From: an uncultured Clostridia bacterium
GTDB taxonomy: Bacteria; Bacillota; Clostridia; Lachnospirales; CAG-274
Direction: 5' to 3'
Assembly (NCBI GenBank): GCA_944383305.1
Contig: CALWOZ010000024.1
Location: 1-39,923, forward strand
DNA: 39,923 bases
The notes below the pieces were generated by a model, which was not told where the DNA came from, ran no database searches, and saw nothing but the letters and a program-made list of their open reading frames with translations. The translations under genes were made by a program, and so were the position numbers. Positions 27,028-34,404 of the stretch are shown here, one piece after another. How positions within the stretch are numbered: position 1 is the stretch's first letter; every line of letters starts with the position of its first letter.

Positions 27028-27432
27028 ATGAATTTTACATTATTAAACACAGTTATTACAGGTGGTGCTGAAGCTACTACTCAAGCTGGTCAACAATCTA
27101 CTCAAATATCTAATCAAGCCGCTACTGGTGGTCTTGGATTTTTTTCAACTCTTCCTGGTATTATTATTTATATTCTTTTCATCATTTTAATATTTTATTT
27201 TATAGGTATTAGACCTCAAAAGAAAAGAGAAAAGAAAATTGCCGAATTACAATCTGATGTAAAAGTTGGTGATTGGGTGTTATTAGATAGTGGTATTTAT
27301 GGTAAAGTTACTGATATAGCTGACCAAGTTTTTATTATAGAGTTTGGTACAAATAAAGGTGTTTTAATACCTGTTTTAAAACAAAGAGTTGTATCTAAGG
27401 GTGAACCTAACCTTAGTAGTACTACAAAATAA
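27028..27432 (+). CDS. yajC: preprotein translocase accessory subunit YajC
   Basis: 134 residues. Extended N-terminus rich in Thr, Ala and Gln (1-38), single membrane helix (about 44-64), then the YajC core: RPQKKREKKIAELQSDVKVG, DWVLLDSGIYGKVTDIAD, EFGTNKGVLIPVLKQRVVSK. YajC associates with SecDF in the membrane; secD/secF and tgt, frequent neighbours, are not in the window. TAGGAGAT precedes the ATG. The C-terminus and stop overlap a small hairpin (27421-27451), and a stronger terminator follows at 27473. Confidence 0.92.
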   Translation: MNFTLLNTVITGGAEATTQAGQQSTQISNQAATGGLGFFSTLPGIIIYILFIILIFYFIGIRPQKKREKKIAELQSDVKVGDWVLLDSGIYGKVTDIADQVFIIEFGTNKGVLIPVLKQRVVSKGEPNLSSTTK

Positions 27433-27472
27433 TGCTTAGCTTTTTTGTAGTATTTATACAAAATATCTACTT

Positions 27473-27517
27473 AAAAAGTAAGATTTATTATTACTATGTA
27501 ATAAATCTTACTTTTTT
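27473..27517 (+). terminator. terminator downstream of yajC
   Basis: Long stem AAAAAGTAAGATTTATTA/TAATAAATCTTACTTTTT with an 8-base loop and T-run. Confidence 0.85.
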
Positions 27518-27606
27518 TATCTTTTTTCCTTGAAAATATAAAAAAACTATTGTATCATTTATTTATTATATTAATTTTAATATTTTAAATTTAATATAAT
27601 AAATAA

Positions 27607-27692
27607 CCTTTATTTTAAAAGACTTAAACGTCAAGTTTACCCCCTAGTAACTAATGATTTTATTATTAAAGCCAGTGATTTACACTGGCTTT
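27607..27692 (+). ncRNA. possible second C-rich small RNA
   Basis: In the gene-free stretch 27518-27814. TATAAT at 27595-27600 (weak -35), an unpaired TTTACCCCCTAGT (27637-27649, five C at 27640-27644), then a perfect hairpin AAAGCCAGTG/CACTGGCTTT (27668-27692) as terminator. It resembles the C-rich RNA near 18 kb in plan, not in sequence. The promoter is weak, so this is tentative. Confidence 0.3.
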
Positions 27693-27814
27693 AATATATT
27701 AGTACTCTTATAAGTTATAATAATGATAAATATATTTTAAGTATTTACTTTTTATTGGTATATTAATATTTCTTATTTTTTAGATTTTATGTTACTATAT
27801 ATTATAAGTACTTA

Positions 27815-28294
27815 TTAAAAATTAAAATCAATATCCTGTTTATAATTTGTTAATTTCCAATCTCCAAATTCTTTAAAATATTTTATATCATCTTTAAAAT
27901 CTAAAAATAAATCTGCAATATTTTCATGTGTAACACTTCCAAAAATTAATTTAGATTTATTAAAAAAACAAATATCTTCAATGCCATAATGATATTCAAA
28001 TAAGCTGTTAAAATTATTTAAAATAATATTCATTGAAACAATATTTGAACTATAAACAAAAATATTTAAAGGGTTTTCTACAGTTTTATACCGATACCAA
28101 TTAAATGTTTTAATATTCTTTATCAAAAAAGAACTTAACTTTTTATATAAAACTTCATCATAATCTTTATTATGAAATGTCAATGTAAAATGAGTAGAAT
28201 TTTCAAAAAGATATTTCATAAATTTTTTAAATTTAATATTAATTATATTATTACTAATTAATGAATATGTAAACATATAACAACTTTTAAGCAT
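27815..28294 (-). CDS. hypothetical protein, Phe/Asn/Lys-rich
   Basis: 159 residues, no signal peptide or membrane helix, no family recognised. Visible features: aromatic-rich sequence (FKKFMKYLFENSTHFTLTF, FLDFKDDIKYFKEFGDW), which is likely a folded alpha/beta protein. The start is uncertain: ATG 28294 lacks a close ribosome site (AGAAAGG is about 16 bases upstream), and Met7 is an alternative. It stands alone, 72 bases before the end of the upstream zinc-ribbon gene. Low-complexity AT bias makes chance ORFs possible, but length and amino-acid mix look real. Confidence 0.5.
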   Translation of the reverse strand: MLKSCYMFTYSLISNNIINIKFKKFMKYLFENSTHFTLTFHNKDYDEVLYKKLSSFLIKNIKTFNWYRYKTVENPLNIFVYSSNIVSMNIILNNFNSLFEYHYGIEDICFFNKSKLIFGSVTHENIADLFLDFKDDIKYFKEFGDWKLTNYKQDIDFNF

Positions 28295-28366
28295 ACTATA
28301 ATGCTTTAAACCTTTCTCTATTTAGTTATTTACTAAAGCTACTCTTAAAAATTTTTTATTTTAAAT

Positions 28367-28606
28367 TTAAGTATCTATTTCATTTCTACAATATGGACAA
28401 TATTTCATTCCTATCATTCCATTAAATGGTAAATGTTTGTGACAAACTGGACATTTCCAAAAAAATAAAAAAAATATAAATCCTATACATACTATAACAA
28501 TTCCTGTTATGGATAGTAATGGAATATTATCTATTAAAATTGAAATTATTAACAACAATAATCCAACAAATATTAATACATTACCTATTAATTTTATCTT
28601 ATACAT
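28367..28606 (-). CDS. small membrane protein with C-terminal zinc ribbon
   Basis: 79 residues from ATG 28606, chosen because AAAGGTG lies just before it; the earlier ATG at 28621 is upstream of that ribosome site. Two membrane helices (about 8-25 and 30-50) are followed by CPVC (52-55) and CPYC (70-73), a four-cysteine zinc ribbon on the cytoplasmic side or facing out. Proteins of this form are common orphans in Firmicutes; function unknown. A 30-codon open frame (28611-28703) ends within the ribosome site. Confidence 0.65.
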   Translation of the reverse strand: MYKIKLIGNVLIFVGLLLLIISILIDNIPLLSITGIVIVCIGFIFFLFFWKCPVCHKHLPFNGMIGMKYCPYCRNEIDT

Positions 28607-28810
28607 ATTTTCACCTTTCATATTTTAATAAATATAAATGGAGTTCTTGACAAATAGAATAAATTTTTAAAAAAGTTTTACTTTCAAGTCCAATAATTTG
28701 CATAGTTTTAACAAATTCTGTTTATATATATCATATTATATTATACAATCTCCTTTTGTTTAGCCATATACTATCACTTTTATTATAATTTTTGAAATTT
28801 AAAAATATAC

Positions 28811-28842
28811 AAAAAGATATATCTAATTATATATACCTTTTT
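28811..28842 (-). terminator. probable terminator of duplicated unit, copy A
   Basis: Imperfect AT-rich stem with AAAAAG/CTTTTT ends, 16 bases past the stop at 28858; minus strand continues into TTTTTG and more T. Confidence 0.5.
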
Positions 28843-28857
28843 GTATAATATTATATA

Positions 28858-29541
28858 TTATATTAACATATATGGCACTTTACTTATTTTGTTATTTGTA
28901 TTATTTGTAGATTGAGTATAAAAATTATTATTTTTATATTTAAAAATCAATTTTTCTAGATTACTATATAAATAATAATTAGTTAAATCTCCTTGTTTAG
29001 CCATTAAAGATAATGCATTTTTTAAGCCATTTCTTAAGTTAAATCTTTCATTTGGCATTCTTTTAAGTACCTCTGTTGTATATTCTTTACCTTCAGTATA
29101 TGCTTCTGGATATATATCACGGGTAATTAAATCCATAAAGCGCCAAACATCATCTCCTGTAAATTTACCTTCTTTACTCATATATGTTGAATAAGCAACA
29201 GCTTCGGCAAGAGAAATATTCTCTAAATCTACATTTGTCGGGTCTATATAGTCTCTAAAATAAATCTCTCCGTTACTATCCTCTAGCTCAACCATTATTT
29301 TAGGATATTCATCTGTTATATAACTTCCACAACCAATGCTATATTCTTTATTTTGAGTTGCATATGTCCAATATATAATTGGTCTAATGTCCAATTGTCC
29401 ATCTTGATTTTTATCATATTCAGCCGGTATATCTTTTATGTTATTTATTTCTTTATTATTTGTAAACTTTGGTTGTTGACTAATGTTTTTAGTTAAATTA
29501 TTATAGCTATATATACTACTTGAAATATTTATAACATTCAC
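28858..29541 (-). CDS. duplicated unit copy A, second ORF: unknown protein with Ca-loop-like motif
   Basis: 227 residues, family not recognised. No signal peptide of its own. The N-terminal sequence VNVINISSSIYSYNN looks like a natural start for clostridial proteins. DKNQDGQLDI (43-52) fits an EF-hand or dockerin-type Ca2+ loop (Asp43, Asn45, Asp47, Asp51). The C-terminal half is helical (FNLRNGLKNALSLMAKQGDL). The start codon GTG touches the TAG stop of the upstream secreted-protein ORF and lies in the same frame, with no independent ribosome site at proper distance. Either translation is coupled, or the TAG is sometimes read through to give a 368-residue secreted fusion. Its partner at 30230 has the same arrangement but differs mainly at residues 25-75 and 120-145. 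Confidence 0.65.
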   Translation of the reverse strand: MNVINISSSIYSYNNLTKNISQQPKFTNNKEINNIKDIPAEYDKNQDGQLDIRPIIYWTYATQNKEYSIGCGSYITDEYPKIMVELEDSNGEIYFRDYIDPTNVDLENISLAEAVAYSTYMSKEGKFTGDDVWRFMDLITRDIYPEAYTEGKEYTTEVLKRMPNERFNLRNGLKNALSLMAKQGDLTNYYLYSNLEKLIFKYKNNNFYTQSTNNTNNKISKVPYMLI

Positions 29542-29964
29542 CTACTTTACATCAAAGCTATCATTAAAGTATTTCCATTGTCCTGTTCTTGAACATATAG
29601 TTCTAAACTCTAATGTATGATATCCTTTTTCTACATCTTTAAATTTATATGTATATTTGTATCCTCTTATAGGACTTGTTCCTATATATCCTGTACTAAT
29701 AAGAGTACCTGATTTGTATCCATCTAACTCAATAAAATCATTATGTCCTTGACCCATAACAATAATTTCTACATAAAGGTCTTTTCCATTTATTCTAGTA
29801 TCACCCAAGCTAATACTTGTTACTGGTAATGCGGATATTTTAGCATCCTTTTCAATTGAAATATTATTTAAAGTGCCTATTTCACCTTGAACACTTTGGG
29901 CATATACACTATTAGATGTAGCTAATACACCACTTAATAAAACTAATGAGAAAAACTTTTTCAT
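29542..29964 (-). CDS. duplicated unit copy A, first ORF: secreted 140-residue protein
   Basis: Signal peptide at 1-22 (MKKFFSLVLLSGV... ending VYA). The mature part of about 118 residues looks all-beta: alternating hydrophobic strands such as ISALPVTSISLG, LYVEIIVMGQGHNDFIEL, YKYTYKFKDVEKGYHTLEF, with one Cys (TICSRTGQW). It could be an Ig-like or jelly-roll fold; no family recognised. A strong ribosome site AAGGAGGG lies upstream. The protein is identical to that at 30914. A sigma-A promoter with overlapping palindrome is at 30059-30100, leaving about 100 bases of leader. The stop TAG abuts the next ORF in frame. Confidence 0.8.
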   Translation of the reverse strand: MKKFFSLVLLSGVLATSNSVYAQSVQGEIGTLNNISIEKDAKISALPVTSISLGDTRINGKDLYVEIIVMGQGHNDFIELDGYKSGTLISTGYIGTSPIRGYKYTYKFKDVEKGYHTLEFRTICSRTGQWKYFNDSFDVK

Positions 29965-30058
29965 AATTTAACGCCCTCCTTTTTATTATATAAATATATA
30001 TTCTTTTAAAATATTAAAGTATTTTTCAAATAATATATATTTATAATAAGTATTATTA

Positions 30059-30089
30059 TCACTATATACAAATATTAACAAAATAGTGA
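30059..30089. promoter_or_regulatory. palindrome over promoter of copy A (possible operator)
   Basis: TCACTAT (30059-30065) and ATAGTGA (30083-30089), separated by 17 bases, bracket the -10 box. Could bind a dimeric regulator; an identical palindrome lies at 31431-31461. Confidence 0.4.
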
Positions 30090-30100
30090 AAAAATGTCAA
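30072..30100 (-). promoter_or_regulatory. promoter of duplicated unit, copy A
   Basis: Minus-strand TTGACA (30100-30095), 17-base spacer, TAATAT (30077-30072). Confidence 0.7.
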
Positions 30101-30160
30101 TATAAAGTTTTTAAAATTAATTATCTTAATATTATCTATTTTATATATTTAGATAATATT

Positions 30161-30205
30161 AAAAAGTCCTTAATTGTTTTGTCAAGTTTTAAAACAATTA
30201 AGGAC
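30161..30205 (-). terminator. terminator after copy B second ORF
   Basis: 15-base perfect stem GTCCTTAATTGTTTT/AAAACAATTAAGGAC, 10-base loop, then TTTTT on the minus strand. A second hairpin AATATTATCTA/TAGATAATATT (30128-30160) adjoins it. Confidence 0.85.
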
Positions 30206-30229
30206 AAATAATAAATTTAATATTTAAAA

Positions 30230-30913
30230 CTATATTAACATATATGGTACTTTATTTATCTTGTTATTTGTATTATTTGTAGATTGAGTATAAAATTTAT
30301 TGTTTTTATATTTAAAAATTAATTTTTCTAAATTACTATATAAATAATAATTAGTTAAATCTCCTTGTTTAGCCATTAAAGATAGCGCATTTTTTAAACC
30401 ATTTCTTAGATTAAATCTTTCATTTGGCATTCTTTTAAGTACCTCTGTTGTATATTCTTTACCTTCAGTATATGCTTCTGGATATATATCACGTGTAATT
30501 AAATCTGTAAAACGAACAAAATCTTCTCCTGTAAATTTACCTTCTTTGCACATATATGTTGAATAAGCAATAGCCTCAGCAAGAGAAATATTCTCTAAAT
30601 CTACATTTGTCGGGTCTATATAATCTCTAAAATAAACCTCTCCGTTACTATCCTCTAGCTCAACCATTATTTTAGGATATTCATCTGTTATATAACCTTT
30701 ACAACCAATACTATAATTATTTTCAGATGAATGTAACCAATATCCTATCTCTAAGTCAATATCCCATTGTCCATCTTGATTTTTATCATATTCAGCAGGT
30801 ATATCTTTTATTTTATTTATTTCTTTATTATTTATAGACTTTGGTTGTTGACTAATGTTTTTAGTTAAATTATTATAGCTGTATATACTACTTGAAATAT
30901 TTATAACATTCAC
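30230..30913 (-). CDS. duplicated unit copy B, second ORF: Ca-loop-like motif protein
   Basis: 227 residues, paralogue of the ORF at 28858. Shared ends (first 25 and last 80 residues nearly identical) enclose changed blocks: after DKNQDGQ, this copy reads WDIDLEIGYWLHSSENN where copy A has LDIRPIIYWTYATQNKE; FVRFTDL replaces VWRFMDL; Cys replaces Ser in YMCKEG. The Ca-loop residues Asp43, Asn45, Asp47 and Asp51 are kept. GTG start directly follows TAG of the secreted ORF, in the same frame, as in copy A. Its own stop is TAG at the duplication boundary. Block-wise divergence suggests selection or a recombined donor. Function unknown. Confidence 0.65.
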   Translation of the reverse strand: MNVINISSSIYSYNNLTKNISQQPKSINNKEINKIKDIPAEYDKNQDGQWDIDLEIGYWLHSSENNYSIGCKGYITDEYPKIMVELEDSNGEVYFRDYIDPTNVDLENISLAEAIAYSTYMCKEGKFTGEDFVRFTDLITRDIYPEAYTEGKEYTTEVLKRMPNERFNLRNGLKNALSLMAKQGDLTNYYLYSNLEKLIFKYKNNKFYTQSTNNTNNKINKVPYMLI

Positions 30914-31336
30914 CTACTTTACGTCAAAGCTATCATTAAAGTATTTCCATTGTCCTGTTCTTGAACATATAGTTCTAAACTCTAATGTATGATATCCTTT
31001 TTCTACATCTTTAAATTTATATGTATATTTGTATCCTCTTATAGGACTTGTTCCTATATATCCTGTACTAATAAGAGTACCTGATTTGTATCCATCTAAC
31101 TCAATAAAATCATTATGTCCTTGACCCATAACAATAATTTCTACATAAAGGTCTTTTCCATTTATTCTAGTATCACCCAAGCTAATACTTGTTACTGGTA
31201 ATGCGGATATTTTAGCATCCTTTTCAATTGAAATATTATTTAAAGTGCCTATTTCACCTTGAACACTTTGGGCATATACACTATTAGATGTAGCTAATAC
31301 ACCACTTAATAAAACTAATGAGAAAAACTTTTTCAT
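30914..31336 (-). CDS. duplicated unit copy B, first ORF: secreted 140-residue protein
   Basis: Same protein residue for residue as that at 29542; one silent base difference found (Asp codon before the C-terminal Val-Lys). Signal peptide 1-22, all-beta mature domain, ribosome site AAGGAGGG. It has its own copy of promoter and palindrome at 31431-31472. Perfect conservation here beside divergence in the downstream ORF points to gene conversion of this half, or to a very recent duplication with recombination into the second ORF. Confidence 0.8.
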   Translation of the reverse strand: MKKFFSLVLLSGVLATSNSVYAQSVQGEIGTLNNISIEKDAKISALPVTSISLGDTRINGKDLYVEIIVMGQGHNDFIELDGYKSGTLISTGYIGTSPIRGYKYTYKFKDVEKGYHTLEFRTICSRTGQWKYFNDSFDVK

Positions 31337-31430
31337 AATTTAACGCCCTCCTTTTTATTATATAAATATATATTCTTTTAAAATATTAAAGTATTTTTCA
31401 AATAATATATATTTATAATAAGTATTATTA

Positions 31431-31461
31431 TCACTATATACAAATATTAACAAAATAGTGA
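31431..31461. promoter_or_regulatory. palindrome over promoter of copy B (possible operator)
   Basis: TCACTAT and ATAGTGA with 17 bases between, identical to the element at 30059-30089. Confidence 0.4.
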
Positions 31462-31472
31462 AAAAATGTCAA
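31444..31472 (-). promoter_or_regulatory. promoter of duplicated unit, copy B
   Basis: Minus-strand TTGACA (31472-31467), 17-base spacer, TAATAT (31449-31444). Confidence 0.7.
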
Positions 31473-31532
31473 TATAAAGTTTTTAAAATTAATTATCTTA
31501 ATATTATCTATTTTATATATTTAGATAATATT

Positions 31533-31577
31533 AAAAAGTCCTTAATTGTTTTGTCAAGTTTTAAAACAATTAAGGAC
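31533..31577 (-). terminator. terminator downstream of fhs, duplicated with the unit
   Basis: Same 15-base stem and T-run as 30161-30205. It would end fhs transcripts; the duplication carried it along. A further hairpin, TTTATTTTTAGATT/AATCTAAAAATAAA, lies between it and fhs at 31656-31699. No gene is seen in 31581-31720. Confidence 0.75.
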
Positions 31578-31720
31578 AAAATTTTCAACTTACTTAACAT
31601 AATTAAGTATATGTAAAACACAACATTAGACAGTTAAATAAAAGGTAATAATTATTTTATTTTTAGATTTTATAAAGTTATTTATAATCTAAAAATAAAT
31701 TTTAAAATACATATTATATA

Positions 31721-33388
31721 TTAAAAAAGACCTACTATATTACCATTTTCATCTATATCTAAGTTTTGGGCAGCTGGTACCTTTGGTAGCCCTGGCATAA
31801 CCATTACATCACCTGCTAATGCTACTATAAATCCGGCACCTGCAGACACTCTTACTTCTTTTATAGTTATATCAAATCCACAAGGTCGCCCTAAAAGGTT
31901 AGGATTATCTGAAAAAGAAAATGGAGTTTTAGCTATACAAATAGGCATTTTATCAAGTCCTATTTTTTCTATTTGAGCAATTTCTGTTTTAGCTTTAGGT
32001 AAAATTTTAACACTATCTGCTCCATATATTTCTTTTGCTATAATATTTATTTTTTCTTCAATAGATAATTTTTCATCATATAAAGGCTTAAAGTTTGCAG
32101 GTTCTTTAAGTGCTTTAATAACTTGATTAGCAAGTTCTACACCACCTTCTCCACCTTTAGCCCATACTTCTGATAAAGCAAAATATACTCCAATATTATT
32201 ACATTGTTCTTTTATAAAATCAATTTCTTCTTTAGTGTCTGTTGTAAAAGCATTTAATGTAACAACAATAGGTAAGCCATATTTTTTAATATTTTCTATA
32301 TGTTTTTCAAGATTTTCAAATCCTTTTTTTACTGCTTCTAAATTAGGGTTAGAAAGTTCAGTTTTATCTACACCACCGTTAAATTTTAAACTTCTTATAG
32401 TAGCTACTAAAACAACTGCATCAGGAGTTAAATTTGCCATACGACATTTTATATCAAAAAACTTTTCTGCTCCTAAATCTGCACCAAATCCAGCCTCTGT
32501 AATGGCTATATCAGATAATTTTAAAGCTAGCTTTGTAGCTTGTACACTATTACACCCGTGAGCTATGTTAGCAAAAGGTCCTCCGTGAATAATAGCTGGT
32601 GTATGTTCTAAAGTTTGTACAAAGTTAGGTTTTATGGCGTCTTTTAATAAAACTGCCATAGCTCCATTAGCCTTTAAATCTTTTGCTGTAACAGGGTCCC
32701 CGTCTATATTATATCCAACTATTATTTTACCAAGACGTTGTTTTAAATCGTTTAAATCGTTAGCTAAACATAATATGGCCATTATTTCAGAAGCAACTGT
32801 TATCATAAATCCATCTTCACGAGGTACACCATTTATTTTACCACCAAGACCAATTGTTATATTTCTAAGTGCTCTATCATTCATATCAAGAGTTCTTTTC
32901 CAGATAATATTTCTTGTGTCTATATTAAGGCTATTGCCTTGATGTATATGATTATCTAACATAGCACTAAGGAGATTATTAGCAGTGGTAATAGCGTGTA
33001 AATCCCCTGTAAAATGTAAATTTATTTCGTCCATAGGAACAACTTGAGAATATCCACCACCAGCAGCCCCTCCTTTTATTCCCATACAAGGACCTAAAGA
33101 CGGCTCTCTAAGGGCAACCACAGATTTTACACCTATTTTATTAAGTGCTTGAGAAAGACCAATAGTTGTAGTAGTTTTACCTTCGCCTGCTGGAGTAGGA
33201 TTTATAGCTGTGACTAATACTAATTTGCCATCTTCTTTATCTTTTAACTTATCATAAAGAGTGTTAGATGCTTTAGCTTTATATTTACCATAAAGTTCTA
33301 AGTCATCGTATGATATATTAAACTTTTCTAAAACCTTTTCAATATTTTCCATTTTTGTTTCATTAGCTATCTGAATATCTGTTTTCAT
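31721..33388 (-). CDS. fhs: formate-tetrahydrofolate ligase
   Basis: 555 residues, full length. P-loop [10 protein letters not shown] at 65-74; [20 protein letters not shown], split by the family's FTHFS signatures; [20 protein letters not shown] (one stretch); and near the end [18 protein letters not shown]. It makes 10-formyl-THF from formate, THF and ATP in the cytoplasm, for one-carbon metabolism or, in acetogens, the Wood-Ljungdahl methyl branch. No other genes of that pathway are in the window. TTAGGAGGA precedes ATG. It is divergent from nagB. Confidence 0.97.
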   Translation of the reverse strand: MKTDIQIANETKMENIEKVLEKFNISYDDLELYGKYKAKASNTLYDKLKDKEDGKLVLVTAINPTPAGEGKTTTTIGLSQALNKIGVKSVVALREPSLGPCMGIKGGAAGGGYSQVVPMDEINLHFTGDLHAITTANNLLSAMLDNHIHQGNSLNIDTRNIIWKRTLDMNDRALRNITIGLGGKINGVPREDGFMITVASEIMAILCLANDLNDLKQRLGKIIVGYNIDGDPVTAKDLKANGAMAVLLKDAIKPNFVQTLEHTPAIIHGGPFANIAHGCNSVQATKLALKLSDIAITEAGFGADLGAEKFFDIKCRMANLTPDAVVLVATIRSLKFNGGVDKTELSNPNLEAVKKGFENLEKHIENIKKYGLPIVVTLNAFTTDTKEEIDFIKEQCNNIGVYFALSEVWAKGGEGGVELANQVIKALKEPANFKPLYDEKLSIEEKINIIAKEIYGADSVKILPKAKTEIAQIEKIGLDKMPICIAKTPFSFSDNPNLLGRPCGFDITIKEVRVSAGAGFIVALAGDVMVMPGLPKVPAAQNLDIDENGNIVGLF

Positions 33389-33551
33389 AAAAGTCCTCCT
33401 AACCTTAAAAATATTATATTTATTATTTTAGCATATATAAATGTAAAATAATAGGCTTTTTAAAAATTTTAATTTTGTATAATAATCTTTTTAAAATTTC
33501 AGCATTATATGTTAATATTGTATAAGTTTTAAGATTAAAACAAAAACATTA

Positions 33552-33580
33552 TTGAAATTTTGACTTATATTATGTATAAT
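33552..33580 (+). promoter_or_regulatory. promoter of nagB-nagA
   Basis: TTGAAA (33552-33557), 17-base spacer, perfect TATAAT (33575-33580), about 35 bases before the nagB ATG. The rest of the 33389-33617 divergent region shows no further clear element. Confidence 0.7.
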
Positions 33581-33617
33581 TAAAATTATAAATATATTAT
33601 TTAGGAGGTACATAAAA

Positions 33618-34361
33618 ATGGTTATCTATAATGCTAAGGATTACAATGATATGAGTAGAAAGGCTGCCAATATTATATCAGCCCAAGTTATAATTAAGCC
33701 AGATTGTGTTTTAGGTCTTGCTACTGGTTCTACACCAGAAGGTACTTATAAACAACTTGTAGAATGGTATAAAAAAGGAGATTTAGACTTTTCTAAAGTT
33801 AAAGTTGTAAATTTAGACGAATATAAAGGCTTATCTAAAGATAATGACCAAAGCTATGCTTATTTTATGAGAAAACATCTTTTTGACAATGTTAATATTG
33901 ATATTAATAATACTTTTATACCTAACGGTCTTGAAGAAGATTCTAAAAAAGAATGTGATAGATATAATCAAGTAATTAAATCTTTAGGTGGAGTAGACTT
34001 ACAGCTTTTAGGTATAGGTAGTAACGGTCATATTGGATTTAACGAACCTGGTGCTGCATTTGAAAAAGAAACTCATTGTGTTAAATTAGCAGATGATACA
34101 ATCAAAGCTAATTCTAGATTTTTTGCTAGTTTAGATTTAGTACCTAAATTTGCTTATTCTATGGGTATAAAAAATATTATGCAAGCAAAAAGTATTTTAT
34201 TAGCTGCTTCTGGTAAATCTAAAGCAGAAGCTCTTTATAAAGCTATATATGGAGAAATTGTACCTAGTGTACCTGCATCTATATTACAGCTTCATAATAA
34301 TGTTACTATTGTTGCAGATGATGATGCTTTATCTGTTATAAAAGAAAAAGGACTTTTATAA
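33618..34361 (+). CDS. nagB: glucosamine-6-phosphate deaminase
   Basis: 247 residues. LGLATGSTPEGTY (32-44), VVNLDEYKGL with catalytic Asp67, and GIGSNGHIGFNEPG (132-145) with catalytic His138 are the NagB signatures. Converts glucosamine-6-phosphate to fructose-6-phosphate and ammonia in the cytoplasm. TAGGAGGT precedes ATG. nagA follows after 43 bases on the same strand, so the pair forms an amino-sugar catabolic operon that could recycle wall GlcNAc or use host mucin sugars. Confidence 0.97.
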   Translation: MVIYNAKDYNDMSRKAANIISAQVIIKPDCVLGLATGSTPEGTYKQLVEWYKKGDLDFSKVKVVNLDEYKGLSKDNDQSYAYFMRKHLFDNVNIDINNTFIPNGLEEDSKKECDRYNQVIKSLGGVDLQLLGIGSNGHIGFNEPGAAFEKETHCVKLADDTIKANSRFFASLDLVPKFAYSMGIKNIMQAKSILLAASGKSKAEALYKAIYGEIVPSVPASILQLHNNVTIVADDDALSVIKEKGLL

Positions 34362-34404
34362 TTATTTTAACAATTTTTATTTTAACCTAGAAAGAAGGTA
34401 TAAT

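Larger units (their letters stand above)
28859..30208. repeat. tandem duplication, left unit (1350 bp)
   Basis: Aligns at a constant offset of 1372 bases to 30231-31580; 22 unrelated bases lie between. It holds both ORFs, the promoter, a palindrome and a terminator-like hairpin. 29542-30208 differs from its partner at one position that I can find; 28859-29541 is patchily diverged. Confidence 0.9.
30231..31580. repeat. tandem duplication, right unit (1350 bp)
   Basis: Partner of 28859-30208, same orientation. No insertion-sequence ends or transposase nearby; plain tandem duplication with later divergence or conversion is the simplest reading. Confidence 0.9.

Noticed and set aside
29542..29544. 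UAG as a pyrrolysine codon or genome-wide recoded stop
   Set aside because: UAG ends other genes normally (for example at 15718-15720 with a terminator after it), and no pyl genes are in the window; local read-through or reinitiation is simpler.
28859..31580. The 1350-base duplication as an insertion sequence or transposon
   Set aside because: No transposase, terminal inverted repeats or target-site duplication visible; it is a head-to-tail gene duplication.
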